Below, piece by piece: positions 32,926 through 40,563 of a stretch of 50,888 nt of DNA. Every line of letters begins with the position of its first letter. The stretch's first letter is position 1. The DNA is from Candidatus Heimdallarchaeota archaeon (GTDB lineage: Archaea > Asgardarchaeota > Heimdallarchaeia > Heimdallarchaeales > Kariarchaeaceae), in assembly GCA_015522385.1 (NCBI GenBank), contig WAMJ01000090.1:1-50888 (forward strand), in the 5' to 3' direction. The notes under the pieces are model-generated. The model did not search any database. It was not told the origin of the DNA and worked only from the letters and a program-made list of their open reading frames with translations. The position numbers and the translations under genes are program-made.

Positions 32926-34083
32926 ATGTCAGCACGGAACACAGGGAACCCGTACGCCACGATCAAGTCGGTCGAGAAGGCGCAGGAGTTGCTGGACATG
33001 GCGTTTAGCAAGTCCATGAAGATCAAGCCACCGTATATCAGGGGTGGGACGAAGTTGCAGAGGCAGATCGAGTTCGAGAAGAACCGGGTGAACACTGCGG
33101 CGAATGTCCTTGCTGACCGCCTGCACCGGATGGTCAATCAGTTCCCGACAATTGACATGATCCACCCCTTCTACACCGAGCTGACCGATATCCTCGTGGG
33201 GACGAACCAGCTCAAGCGGTCTCTCGGGAGAATTTACGGGACGATCGATGTGATCCGCGGTGTGGCTGCTGAGATCATCATGAATATCAACGAGTGCACC
33301 GATAAGGACGAGATTAAGGCGTGGAGGGGCAGGGCATTTGGCAGGTTGTCCGACCTGATCTACAGGCTGAGACCCGATCTTGCCCATCTGGAGAAGGCGA
33401 GGACGACGCTGGCCGTCCTTCCCGGCTTCGATCCCATCAAGCCTTGCGTCGTCGTGGCGGGTGTTCCCAACGTCGGGAAGTCATCGTTCGTCTCAGCTGC
33501 CACCTCCGGAAAGCCTGAGGTAGCTGCCTACCCGTTCACCACCAAGAAGCTGGTCTTCGGGCACATCAACTTCGGATTTCTGCAGGTGCAGTTCTGCGAT
33601 ACTCCCGGTCTGCTGGATCGTAGTTTGAGGGAGAGGAATGACATCGAGCTCCAAGCGATCGCTGCCCTCAAGCACATAAGCGACGTGCTGCTCATCGTCA
33701 TCGACCCCAGCATCGCAGCGACGTACACCTTGGAGCAGCAGCTGGAGCTTGTGGAAGAGTTCACAGACTTCTATCCCGGTGCTGAGCTTATGGTGATCGT
33801 GAACAAGGTGGATCTCCTCGACGATGATACACGAGCTGAGGTGGAGGAGAAAGTCAGGGGCTTTCTTGCGGACTATGGGTTGAGCGATGAGGAGATCGAG
33901 GGCACACCCTTCATCTCGAGCTTCGCCAGCGAGGACATCGGCCGGGTGAAGCTGATGATCGAGCATCTTGTGAAGAACAAGGTCCTGAAGTCCTCGAAGT
34001 TCAAGGACATGGTGAACCCGCAGATCGCTGAGGATCAGTACCTGCTGGAGGAGCTTCCCGAGGATCACGACTTCATCAGGTGA
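32926..34083 (+). CDS. nog1: Nog1-family GTPase (ribosome assembly)
   Basis: Nog1 is an essential 60S assembly GTPase in eukaryotes, with archaeal orthologues. The 385-residue protein has the N-terminal helical bundle (PYATIKSVEKAQELLDMAF; LHRMVNQFPTIDMIHPFY). A circularly conventional G domain follows: P-loop GVPNVGKSS, switch YPFTTKK, DTPGLLDR and NKVD. The ATG at 32926 is preferred over the in-frame ATG 32881 because TTTTATC at 32897 lies 29 nt upstream and would fall inside the longer ORF. Human and yeast Nog1 have a long C-terminal extension that is absent here, as is normal for archaea. Confidence 0.92.
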   Translation: MSARNTGNPYATIKSVEKAQELLDMAFSKSMKIKPPYIRGGTKLQRQIEFEKNRVNTAANVLADRLHRMVNQFPTIDMIHPFYTELTDILVGTNQLKRSLGRIYGTIDVIRGVAAEIIMNINECTDKDEIKAWRGRAFGRLSDLIYRLRPDLAHLEKARTTLAVLPGFDPIKPCVVVAGVPNVGKSSFVSAATSGKPEVAAYPFTTKKLVFGHINFGFLQVQFCDTPGLLDRSLRERNDIELQAIAALKHISDVLLIVIDPSIAATYTLEQQLELVEEFTDFYPGAELMVIVNKVDLLDDDTRAEVEEKVRGFLADYGLSDEEIEGTPFISSFASEDIGRVKLMIEHLVKNKVLKSSKFKDMVNPQIAEDQYLLEELPEDHDFIR

Positions 34084-34142
34084 TATCTGATACTTAACTT
34101 CCGCTCTGCGAACCCTTAAATCATATGTGTAGATTCGATGGT

Positions 34143-34814
34143 GTGACTTACTTCACGGACGAATACTTCCAGTTCCTCGTGGATCTGAATTTCAACAACT
34201 CCAAAGCTTGGTTCGACGAGAACCGTAAACGCTACGAGCAGCATGTCCGGGAGCCGTTCAAACGCTTCGTCACCGACCTGACCTTCCGTGTGCAGGAGAT
34301 CGATGAGGAGGTCCTGATCGAGCCCAAGCATGCGATTTTCAGGATCAACCGTGACACCCGCTTCAGCAAGGATAAGACCGCGTATAAGACACACATGGGT
34401 GCGGTTCTCGGGAGGGTCAAGAGGCAGGAGCCAGACTTCGCATCCTTCTATATCCAGCTGTCTCCCACCGAGTCATTCGTCGGCGGTGGTGCGTACTTCG
34501 TGGACTCCAAGCACCTCCTGTCACTCCGGAGATATATCCGCGATAACCCAGACGACCTTATTGCAGTCATTGAGAATCCCGTGTTCAAGGGTACGTATCC
34601 CGAGATCATGGGTGAGAGGAACAAGCGACTGCCCAAGGAGCTCCAAGGGGTGGATCTCCCTCTGATCGCTAACAAGAAGTTCTACGTCTCCTCGCCACTC
34701 GACACCAAGCTCGTCACCTCTGCTGACCTCATGGACACCGTCCTCGAACGCTACAGGATACTCCTCCCCTTCTTCCGCTACCTCCGGACAGGGCTGGTCT
34801 ACTCTCATGACTGA
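34143..34814 (+). CDS. DUF2461 family protein
   Basis: This protein of about 223 residues matches DUF2461 (TIGR02453), of unknown function. Key parts are YFTDEYFQFLVDLNFNN with KAWFDENRKRYE, FRINRDTRFSKDKTAYKTHM, GGGAYFVDS and LPLIANKKFYVSSPL. The ATG at 34125 is possible, but TTAAATC at 34116 lies only 9 nt from it and 27 nt from GTG 34143. Starting at 34143 the protein begins TYFTDEYFQFL, as family members usually do, so GTG 34143 is chosen as a leaderless start. Confidence 0.85.
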   Translation: MTYFTDEYFQFLVDLNFNNSKAWFDENRKRYEQHVREPFKRFVTDLTFRVQEIDEEVLIEPKHAIFRINRDTRFSKDKTAYKTHMGAVLGRVKRQEPDFASFYIQLSPTESFVGGGAYFVDSKHLLSLRRYIRDNPDDLIAVIENPVFKGTYPEIMGERNKRLPKELQGVDLPLIANKKFYVSSPLDTKLVTSADLMDTVLERYRILLPFFRYLRTGLVYSHD

Positions 34815-34932
34815 TTTACTCTCATGGCTGATTATATCTCTCGAGGTCTAATGTCCGGTACTCTCCATATATTTCTTCAGTATTCCCTCGGTATATATCT
34901 CCAACGGGTACCAAGGACTCAAGGTAGTTTAC

Positions 34933-36360
34933 ATGGAAAGTGAGATGGTAAAGAACCTCTACAGCGTTCTGGACGGTTCCAAGGAGGAGGCTCCCAAGGA
35001 GTCCCGCAAGCAGCGAACCAACTGGATCCAGAGAAAACCCAGCAAGCCTATGCCGGAGACCAAGCAGAACAAGCCAGTTCCCCAGGTCAAGCAGGTCGAG
35101 ATGGTGGCCCCTAAGACCTCGACCGTCGTCGCCCCCCCTCCTGCACCTGGAGCTCAGACGAGGCAGGCAAGCGGCACCCCAGCAATCCCTGCACAGCCTC
35201 AGGAGGCTCCCTCGAAGCAGAGCCAGTTCTTCGCCAGCTTCCAGCAGAAGGTCGAGGCCAAGAAGAGGAAGATGGACTCCACCGTGAACAGCAAGTACGG
35301 CAGTGACAAGGTGGACGAGATGCTTAGGGGCATCGTCGACGGCAACCCCAAGAAGATCCTTGTTTTCGGTGTAGGAGGAGGTGGATCCAACGCGGTCAAC
35401 AGATTGGCACTCACCGGTGTCGAGGACGTGGTGACGATCGCTGCCAACACAGATGCATACCACCTATTGGACATGAACACTCAGCAGAAGTTGATCTTAG
35501 GGATCGACCTTACGGAGGGGAACGGAGCAGGAAACGATCCCATCATCGGTGAGGCAGCAGCCGAGGAGACGAGGGAGGAGATCAAGGAGATCGTGCACGG
35601 TGCGGACATGGTCTTCGTGACCACGGGGCTAGGTGGAGGGACTGGGACGGGAGCTGCACCAGTGATCGCCGAGATCGCCAAGGAGTCAGGGTCACTCGTT
35701 GTTGGTGTATGCACCCTGCCCTTCGAGATGGAGGGTGACTACAGGATCAACAATGCCTTCGAGGGGCTGAAGCGGTTCTACAACTCCTGCGATACCGTGA
35801 TCGTGATCCCCAACGAGAAGCTGCTCAAGCTCGCACCCAACATCCCCGTCGAACTGGCATTTGAGGTGGTGGACGAGGTGCTCATCCGTGCTGTCAAGGG
35901 CATCATCAACCTGATCATCAACCCGGCGTTCGTCAATGTCGACCTCGCGGACATCCGCTCCATCCTCAAGAAGCGGGGGACCTCGGTTATCGGGCTCGGA
36001 GAGGCATCTGGGCCCAACAGGGTGGAGGACGCTCTGAACGAGTCGCTAGCTCACAACCTGTTGGAGGCAAGGATATCTGGCTGCAAGGGAGCTCTGATCC
36101 ACATCACCGGTGGTCCTGACCTCGTGCTGGAGGAGATCAAGAACGCGGTGACGAACATCTCCGACGAGATCGGCTCGGGTGCCGAGATCATCTGGGGTAC
36201 GCACATCGATCCGAACATGCGGGACACCGTGCAGGTAACCACCATCCTTTCTGGCGTCGAGAGCCCATATGACACCGACGAACGTGAGGGTGAGCTGATC
36301 TACTCCGAGGAGCAGAACTCCGTGATGATGGACACCATCTGGGGAAGAAATTTCAGCTAG
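34933..36360 (+). CDS. ftsZ: Cell-division GTPase FtsZ with long N-terminal extension
   Basis: FtsZ polymerises into the division ring. The 475-residue protein has about 138 residues before the GTPase core. This extension is rich in Pro, Gln and Lys (for example [14 protein letters not shown]) and predicted disordered. The core has [13 protein letters not shown] (146-158), the tubulin signature [10 protein letters not shown] (234-243) and the T7 catalytic loop NVDLAD (335-340), so GTP hydrolysis should be intact. The usual GLGAGGNP loop reads GNGAGNDP here. The C-terminus ends early in a short conserved-looking [19 protein letters not shown] at 34892 gives a leader of about 13 nt. It is a solitary gene with no division partners next to it. 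Confidence 0.95.
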   Translation: MESEMVKNLYSVLDGSKEEAPKESRKQRTNWIQRKPSKPMPETKQNKPVPQVKQVEMVAPKTSTVVAPPPAPGAQTRQASGTPAIPAQPQEAPSKQSQFFASFQQKVEAKKRKMDSTVNSKYGSDKVDEMLRGIVDGNPKKILVFGVGGGGSNAVNRLALTGVEDVVTIAANTDAYHLLDMNTQQKLILGIDLTEGNGAGNDPIIGEAAAEETREEIKEIVHGADMVFVTTGLGGGTGTGAAPVIAEIAKESGSLVVGVCTLPFEMEGDYRINNAFEGLKRFYNSCDTVIVIPNEKLLKLAPNIPVELAFEVVDEVLIRAVKGIINLIINPAFVNVDLADIRSILKKRGTSVIGLGEASGPNRVEDALNESLAHNLLEARISGCKGALIHITGGPDLVLEEIKNAVTNISDEIGSGAEIIWGTHIDPNMRDTVQVTTILSGVESPYDTDEREGELIYSEEQNSVMMDTIWGRNFS

Positions 36361-36375
36361 GTTATCCACATAGTC

Positions 36376-36382
36376 TTAAATA
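36376..36382 (+). promoter_or_regulatory. TATA element of the two-zinc protein gene
   Basis: TTAAATA begins 28 nt before the AAG codon at 36404, the same spacing as between the next TTAAATA (36801) and the GTG at 36829. Confidence 0.65.
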
Positions 36383-36403
36383 CTCTATAACTCCCTGAAC
36401 TCT

Positions 36404-36784
36404 AAGCAGTGCTCATACTGTGCAGACAGTGAATCCAATCCGCATACAATCCTAGATGTGGAAGGGGAGAAAGTCGGTTTCTGCTCGTCCTCCTCCTGTA
36501 ATGATTACATCTCTAGGCTGTCACCGAATCTACGTGCAAGGTTTCTCGAGGTCCTCACACTCTTCACCACCGGAGGAGTGACTGGAGAGAACCTCTGCAT
36601 ACACGCTGATCTGACACACTACCAAGGCCATGTTGTCTGTAGGGACTGCGGTATTACCTTTGAGGAGAGGGTGTTTGACGTGGGTCCCGAATTCAGTCGG
36701 AATGAGGGTATCTCTTATCGCCGCGATGAAACTCAGCATGAATTCTATATCTCGATCCTCTCGAACTACCCCAGAGGTGACTGA
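36404..36784 (+). CDS. Small protein with an FCS-type zinc finger and a TFIIB-like zinc ribbon; start codon reads AAG
   Basis: The frame encodes two zinc sites. The first is CSYC ... GFCSSSSCNDYI, like FCS/TRASH-type fingers. The second is CIHADLTHYQGHVVCRDCG, continuing ITFEERVFDVGPEFSRNEG, which closely follows the zinc ribbon at the start of TFIIB/TFB. No cyclin fold follows. The first ordinary start in frame, GTG 36458, would cut off the first CxxC. A TATA box TTAAATA at 36376 predicts translation 28 nt downstream, at 36404, where the codon is AAG. The same spacing holds exactly for the next gene. So either the start is truly non-canonical, or one base (ATG to AAG) is mutated or misread. 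GTG 36458 is the conservative alternative. Confidence 0.65.
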   Translation, partial: KQCSYCADSESNPHTILDVEGEKVGFCSSSSCNDYISRLSPNLRARFLEVLTLFTTGGVTGENLCIHADLTHYQGHVVCRDCGITFEERVFDVGPEFSRNEGISYRRDETQHEFYISILSNYPRGD

Positions 36785-36800
36785 CCCGTCTTTCAGAAGT

Positions 36801-36807
36801 TTAAATA
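36801..36807 (+). promoter_or_regulatory. TATA element of the TPR gene
   Basis: TTAAATA, preceded by one T and followed by CC, begins 28 nt before GTG 36829, so the mRNA is expected to be leaderless. Confidence 0.65.
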
Positions 36808-36828
36808 CCACCACCGTCGAGAAAACGG

Positions 36829-37773
36829 GTGAGTGTCATTGACGTACCAACCACCCTGATAGGAGACGAGGGATTAGACCGCGAGATCGCCCTCCTCGAA
36901 AGCAGATACATGGAGTTACCCCGTGCAATCGTGCGGTCCAAGCTCATGGAGAAGGAGGGCGATATCGCCTACAACAGTCTGGAGATGAGCAGATCCGTGG
37001 TCTGCTACTACGACGCCATACAGCTGAACAGCGCCAACCACCGTGCCCACGCCAAGCTCATGCGCAGTTTCTATCTGCTGGATGACGACGAGAACCTTGA
37101 CAAGGCACTCGGATTCTTCAGCTCACACCTCGATGCAATCTACGATACCTCAGCCCTCCTGATTGTAGGGGAGGTCTACGCCAACCTCGGGAAGGACGAG
37201 GAGGTACGACGCATCCTCGACCGGTTGGTGAACTTCAGGGAGGAGAGCGCGATTCGATGGGTAAACATCGCCCGACTTGCCCACTCCATCGGTGAGATGG
37301 GGACTGCCAACATGGCCTACGAGGAGGCCTACGGTCTGGACGGACGTAATCCCCTCGTCGTTTCCAGCTACATCTACTACCACCTCTTCAGTGGGGACCG
37401 TGACCGTGCGATGGCCATCCTGAGGAACAGACTACTGCTGGATCCAAAGGAGCTGCTGTACTGGGAACTCCTCGAGTTATGGAGGAAGGACGAGGGTAAC
37501 GAGGGACCGTTCCTCCCCAACTACGCACCATTCGACAACCTCTGCAACGTGTTCACAACCACGGACCAGACGTCGGTGAGACTCGCACGGGCCAAGACCG
37601 TGCTGCTGGACGAACCCGAGAACATCGTCGCCCTGTACGTCCTCGGTGAGAGCTACATGGACCTGCAGGAGTATAAAAACGCCGAGATTCACTTCAGAAA
37701 ACTGCTGGAGATAGACCCTGGAAACCACGTGCTGAGATCAAGGATCAGTGTCCTGCAGGAGATCGCACATTGA
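36829..37773 (+). CDS. Tetratricopeptide-repeat protein
   Basis: The 314-residue protein is helical throughout, with TPR-like units. Examples are AYNSLEMSRSVVCYYDAIQL, LLIVGEVYANLGKDEEVRR, RLAHSIGEMGTANMAYEEAY and a last, clear one near residue 270 (ALYVLGESYMDLQEYKNAEI, then LLEIDPGN). It has no signal peptide or membrane segment, so it is probably a cytosolic scaffold. The GTG at 36829 is leaderless, 28 nt after TTAAATA at 36801. The partner is unknown; position suggests only the adjacent zinc-binding protein. Confidence 0.8.
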   Translation: MSVIDVPTTLIGDEGLDREIALLESRYMELPRAIVRSKLMEKEGDIAYNSLEMSRSVVCYYDAIQLNSANHRAHAKLMRSFYLLDDDENLDKALGFFSSHLDAIYDTSALLIVGEVYANLGKDEEVRRILDRLVNFREESAIRWVNIARLAHSIGEMGTANMAYEEAYGLDGRNPLVVSSYIYYHLFSGDRDRAMAILRNRLLLDPKELLYWELLELWRKDEGNEGPFLPNYAPFDNLCNVFTTTDQTSVRLARAKTVLLDEPENIVALYVLGESYMDLQEYKNAEIHFRKLLEIDPGNHVLRSRISVLQEIAH

Positions 37774-37841
37774 TCTTTGCTCGCTTGGACATTGGCTGAA
37801 TATCGTCTCACGAACAAAGCTAATCTAGCATTCTACCCTCC

Positions 37842-37977
37842 TCCAAGGTCATTTGTAATTCCATCCAAGGATCAGTACATCCTTCCAAATATCTCAATTT
37901 TTCCCTCCAAGAGTCTTTTACACTTTCCTCCAAGAGTCTTACACTCCCTTCCAAAGATCCTCCTCTCGTATCCAAGA
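37842..37977. repeat. Array of seven TCCAAR repeats at about 21-nt spacing
   Basis: TCCAAG or TCCAAA occurs at 37842, 37864, 37884, 37906, 37929, 37950 and 37971, with spacings of 22, 20, 22, 23, 21 and 21 nt. Two units share the longer string CCTCCAAGAGTCTT. The array sits between the 3' ends of the TPR gene and the winged-helix gene, so it is not a promoter of either. The regular two-helical-turn spacing suggests a protein-binding array or a decayed tandem repeat. Confidence 0.75.
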
Positions 37978-38040
37978 AGGACTAGCACCGGTTCTCTGCG
38001 TCTTCGTCCAAAATCCAACCAGTCTCCATTCTACGGTACT

Positions 38041-38364
38041 CTACACATCACCGCTCTCCAGCACCTTCCCGAGGGCGTGGTAGAGCTTGTCCGAGTACTC
38101 CCTGACCGCAGTCCTACCCCGCTGAGTAATGCTGACGACCGTCATGGGTCGCTCGTCCACGAAAACCTTCCTAATCTCCACCAAGTCCGCCTTCTGCAAC
38201 CTCTTCAGGTGGGATGTGAGGTTTCCGGCCGTGAGACCGAGCGCCCACTGGATCTCCCTGTACTTCACCTCGTCCCTAGGTAGGAGGAAGAGCAGGAGGG
38301 ACAGACGTATGGGTGAGTGCACCAGCTCGTCTATCTCCAGCGTATCCTTCCACGGTTCGCTCAC
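38041..38364 (-). CDS. Winged-helix transcriptional regulator (ArsR/HTH_34-like)
   Basis: The 107-residue protein is a compact winged helix. Helices run through HSPIRLSLLLFLLPRDEVKY and REIQWALGLTAGNLTSHLKR, where LTAGNLTSHLKRLQKADLVE is the recognition part. A wing follows (VDERPMTVVSITQRGRTAVR), then a C-terminal helix. This is the DUF/HTH_34 type found as one-domain repressors. GTG 38364 is the start, with TTTTATAG at 38383-38390 about 26 nt upstream. It diverges from the first 598-aa membrane protein gene, whose promoter begins 104 nt away, and may control it. That target is inferred from position only. Confidence 0.85.
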   Translation of the reverse strand: MSEPWKDTLEIDELVHSPIRLSLLLFLLPRDEVKYREIQWALGLTAGNLTSHLKRLQKADLVEIRKVFVDERPMTVVSITQRGRTAVREYSDKLYHALGKVLESGDV

Positions 38365-38467
38365 AGACAGATGATGGATCTGCTATAAAAAATATAGTGT
38401 GCACAATACATCCTCATGAACACTTTCCAACGCTCGTAGAAAGGGTTCAAATTCTCCTCGACTGTAA

Positions 38468-38481
38468 GGTAAATTCAAATA
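38468..38481 (+). promoter_or_regulatory. TATA element of the first 598-aa membrane protein gene
   Basis: GGTAAATTCAAATA begins 38 nt before the ATG at 38506. The same 14-mer stands at the same distance before the second copy, at 40526. A conserved GCAGAG follows in both. This is duplicated promoter sequence. Confidence 0.75.
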
Positions 38482-38505
38482 CACCTCCATGCAGAGGCAT
38501 CTGTC

Positions 38506-40302
38506 ATGAGATCCTTGGCCCACCTGATGTTCGATAACCAGAAACTGTATTTTACCTTACTCCTCGTCTACTCGGGTCTCATGGGGATCATCGCAGAGTA
38601 CGTCTTGGATAATTTTGAATACATGTACACCACGGTCCTCGTGTTCTCGTACATCACCGTCCTCATCAAGCTGTACGGGTGGAGGGACAAGTACTACCGA
38701 CTCGACCTCACTGTCAAGGCCGTCTACACCGTCTTCATCATCGGAAGTATCATCTCCGTCTGGGTGATCGTCTACCTCATCGTCAACGTCATGGCGTTCT
38801 TCGAGATTAACTTGATATTCATCTACGTCTTCCTCTGGTTCCTCACCTACTACTTCTTCAGCTTCAATACCATCTCGAAGTTCGAGTACAGACCACTGTT
38901 CAGGTCTGATTTCACGTCGGAGCGAGGCTTCCACTACCCCCACCTCAGGATGTGGGCATTCTATGTCGTTCTGGGGATACTGTACGCCTACCTGCGGAGA
39001 TTCACTGAGTACATGACCGCTCCTGACCCGTTCGTGACATCCATCTTCATGGTGCTCTACTCCATCCCTCCCCTGCTCGTGCACAATGAACTATTCTGGG
39101 AACCCGCCACCGGTGTTGCCGAGGTAAGAAGGGAGAGGGTGGATCACACCGTGGATCCAAGCACCCCACAGGGTGTTATGGAGGCGTACACAAACGGTCT
39201 GATCTCCCCCAGCGAGTACTACTCGGAGCTCATGGGGATGAGGGAGCAGATGGTCGACAGCGATATCATGTCAAGAATTCGACAGATCTCCCACATCATC
39301 GAGACCTCGAACGACCTCGGGAGAGATGGCAAGAGGGGAAAGGTCCTCGTCATGTCACTGCTCCCCAGCCTCCTTGAAAAGTGGAGCATCTTCGCCCTTC
39401 TCCCCAAGCACCTGCAGAAGCTCTCTCACGACTTCCTCGAAATGCTCATCCTCACCGGTGAGATGAGCGAAGGATGGGAGGAGATCATCCACCACGAGTA
39501 CGAGAAGAGGGTCAGTGTCAAGGTGAGGTTCAGCGTCTTCCTCTCGGCGAATCCACAGCCACCTAAAAGGGACTGGATACTCAGGTGGGAGGGCATGCTT
39601 TACCGGGGAAAGAAGGGCTTCCAGAAGGTGGCTGAGAGGTACAGACAGTGGACTCTGGACAACTACTTCCTCGGGCTGTCCGACTGGGAGCAGGAACTCG
39701 AGACCGTCACGCTCCGTGTGATGAGGGTCTTCTACGGAGTGGGGAGCAGGAAGGCTTGGGGAGCCTCCGTGGACCGTGGAATATTCGACCTCCACGAGTT
39801 CGTCGCCCATGGCAATCTCTCACAGGATTTTGACCCTTCTAAAGTCAAAAGATCCACCTTCCAGCCTCCACCGATGGAGACACAGGTCCCGCAACCCAAG
39901 GACGAGGAGTACCTCAGGACCTACCTCGAAACAGGTGCCTTTCCCCCTGAGTCAAGACCCAGCCTGCGATCCGAAATCAGGGCACAGCAGAGGAGATTCA
40001 CAAGGATGCAGAAACGGCACGTCCTCACGCTCCTCACCGTCACAGCTGTCACAGTCCTGCTGACGATCCTCACCTCCCTCCAGATCTTCAAGGCGGTCGC
40101 ATTCGTCTTCACCATGATGTACATCGTCTACCACGCACTGCCCGTCTCGGACTCGGCCGCTATCCAAATCCTTCGAATGGGGCTGTCAGAGTTCGATGGA
40201 AGGAGGACACAGATATTGGAACAGACATTCAATAACACTCTTGGAAACACATTTCTCGTCATCTACGGATTCGTCCTCATGTACCTGATGAACCTCTTCT
40301 AG
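38506..40302 (+). CDS. Polytopic membrane protein of unknown function, tandem copy 1
   Basis: The 598-residue protein has about six membrane helices in the first 195 residues, a large soluble region (about 200-505) and two or three helices in the last 90. The soluble part contains TPQGVMEAYTNGLISPSEYY, which resembles a SHOCT-type linker, then a helical region with KWSIFALLPKHLQKLSHDF, and VMRVFYGVGSRKAWGASVD. I find no catalytic motif and do not recognise the family. The copy at 40564 has the same length and aligns without gaps. Loss of the signal for secretion and the many aromatic residues suggest an inner-membrane role. The regulator at 38041 is divergent. Confidence 0.85.
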   Translation: MRSLAHLMFDNQKLYFTLLLVYSGLMGIIAEYVLDNFEYMYTTVLVFSYITVLIKLYGWRDKYYRLDLTVKAVYTVFIIGSIISVWVIVYLIVNVMAFFEINLIFIYVFLWFLTYYFFSFNTISKFEYRPLFRSDFTSERGFHYPHLRMWAFYVVLGILYAYLRRFTEYMTAPDPFVTSIFMVLYSIPPLLVHNELFWEPATGVAEVRRERVDHTVDPSTPQGVMEAYTNGLISPSEYYSELMGMREQMVDSDIMSRIRQISHIIETSNDLGRDGKRGKVLVMSLLPSLLEKWSIFALLPKHLQKLSHDFLEMLILTGEMSEGWEEIIHHEYEKRVSVKVRFSVFLSANPQPPKRDWILRWEGMLYRGKKGFQKVAERYRQWTLDNYFLGLSDWEQELETVTLRVMRVFYGVGSRKAWGASVDRGIFDLHEFVAHGNLSQDFDPSKVKRSTFQPPPMETQVPQPKDEEYLRTYLETGAFPPESRPSLRSEIRAQQRRFTRMQKRHVLTLLTVTAVTVLLTILTSLQIFKAVAFVFTMMYIVYHALPVSDSAAIQILRMGLSEFDGRRTQILEQTFNNTLGNTFLVIYGFVLMYLMNLF

Positions 40303-40427
40303 AACACCACTGGGGATACGTACCAGAACACTACCGGGGACACCTTTCACGTCTAGAATACTCCCACATCTAGAACACCAACGAGAACACATGCCACGTC
40401 GAGAATACGTACCACACCTAATATACT
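40301..40427. repeat. Cluster of AGAAYAC repeats between the tandem membrane protein genes
   Basis: AGAACAC or AGAATAC occurs at 40301, 40325, 40355, 40372, 40384 and 40402, with a degenerate copy near 40421. Spacings are 24, 30, 17, 12, 18 and 19 nt, less regular than the other arrays. It lies between the first copy's stop and the second copy's promoter, about 100-220 nt before TATA. Confidence 0.6.
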
Positions 40428-40525
40428 CCAAGACATACCTATCCTCCTCCGACGGATCAGGAACCGAATTCCAGCAGGGTATCTACGTAGATGGATCGCT
40501 GGTGCACCCCCCATCTTTGCTGTGC

Positions 40526-40539
40526 GGTAAATTCAAATA
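40526..40539 (+). promoter_or_regulatory. TATA element of the second 598-aa membrane protein gene
   Basis: GGTAAATTCAAATA begins 38 nt before the ATG at 40564, identical in sequence and distance to the element of copy 1. The following TGCAGAG is also shared. Confidence 0.75.
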
Positions 40540-40563
40540 TTTCCCTGTGCAGAGACAGCAAGG

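Noticed and set aside
34822..35463. 213-residue minus-strand ORF opposite ftsZ
   Set aside because: It is a Leu-rich shadow of the FtsZ N-terminal region, with no start signal.
36409..36432. GTG 36409 as start of the two-zinc protein
   Set aside because: It is out of frame and reaches a stop after seven codons.
37842..37977. CRISPR array
   Set aside because: Repeats are short and degenerate, with no constant repeat and no spacers of fixed length; no cas genes are in view. The same holds for the other arrays.
37777..38283. 168-residue ORF downstream of the TPR gene
   Set aside because: Half lies in the repeat array and half is antisense to the winged-helix gene; composition is not protein-like.
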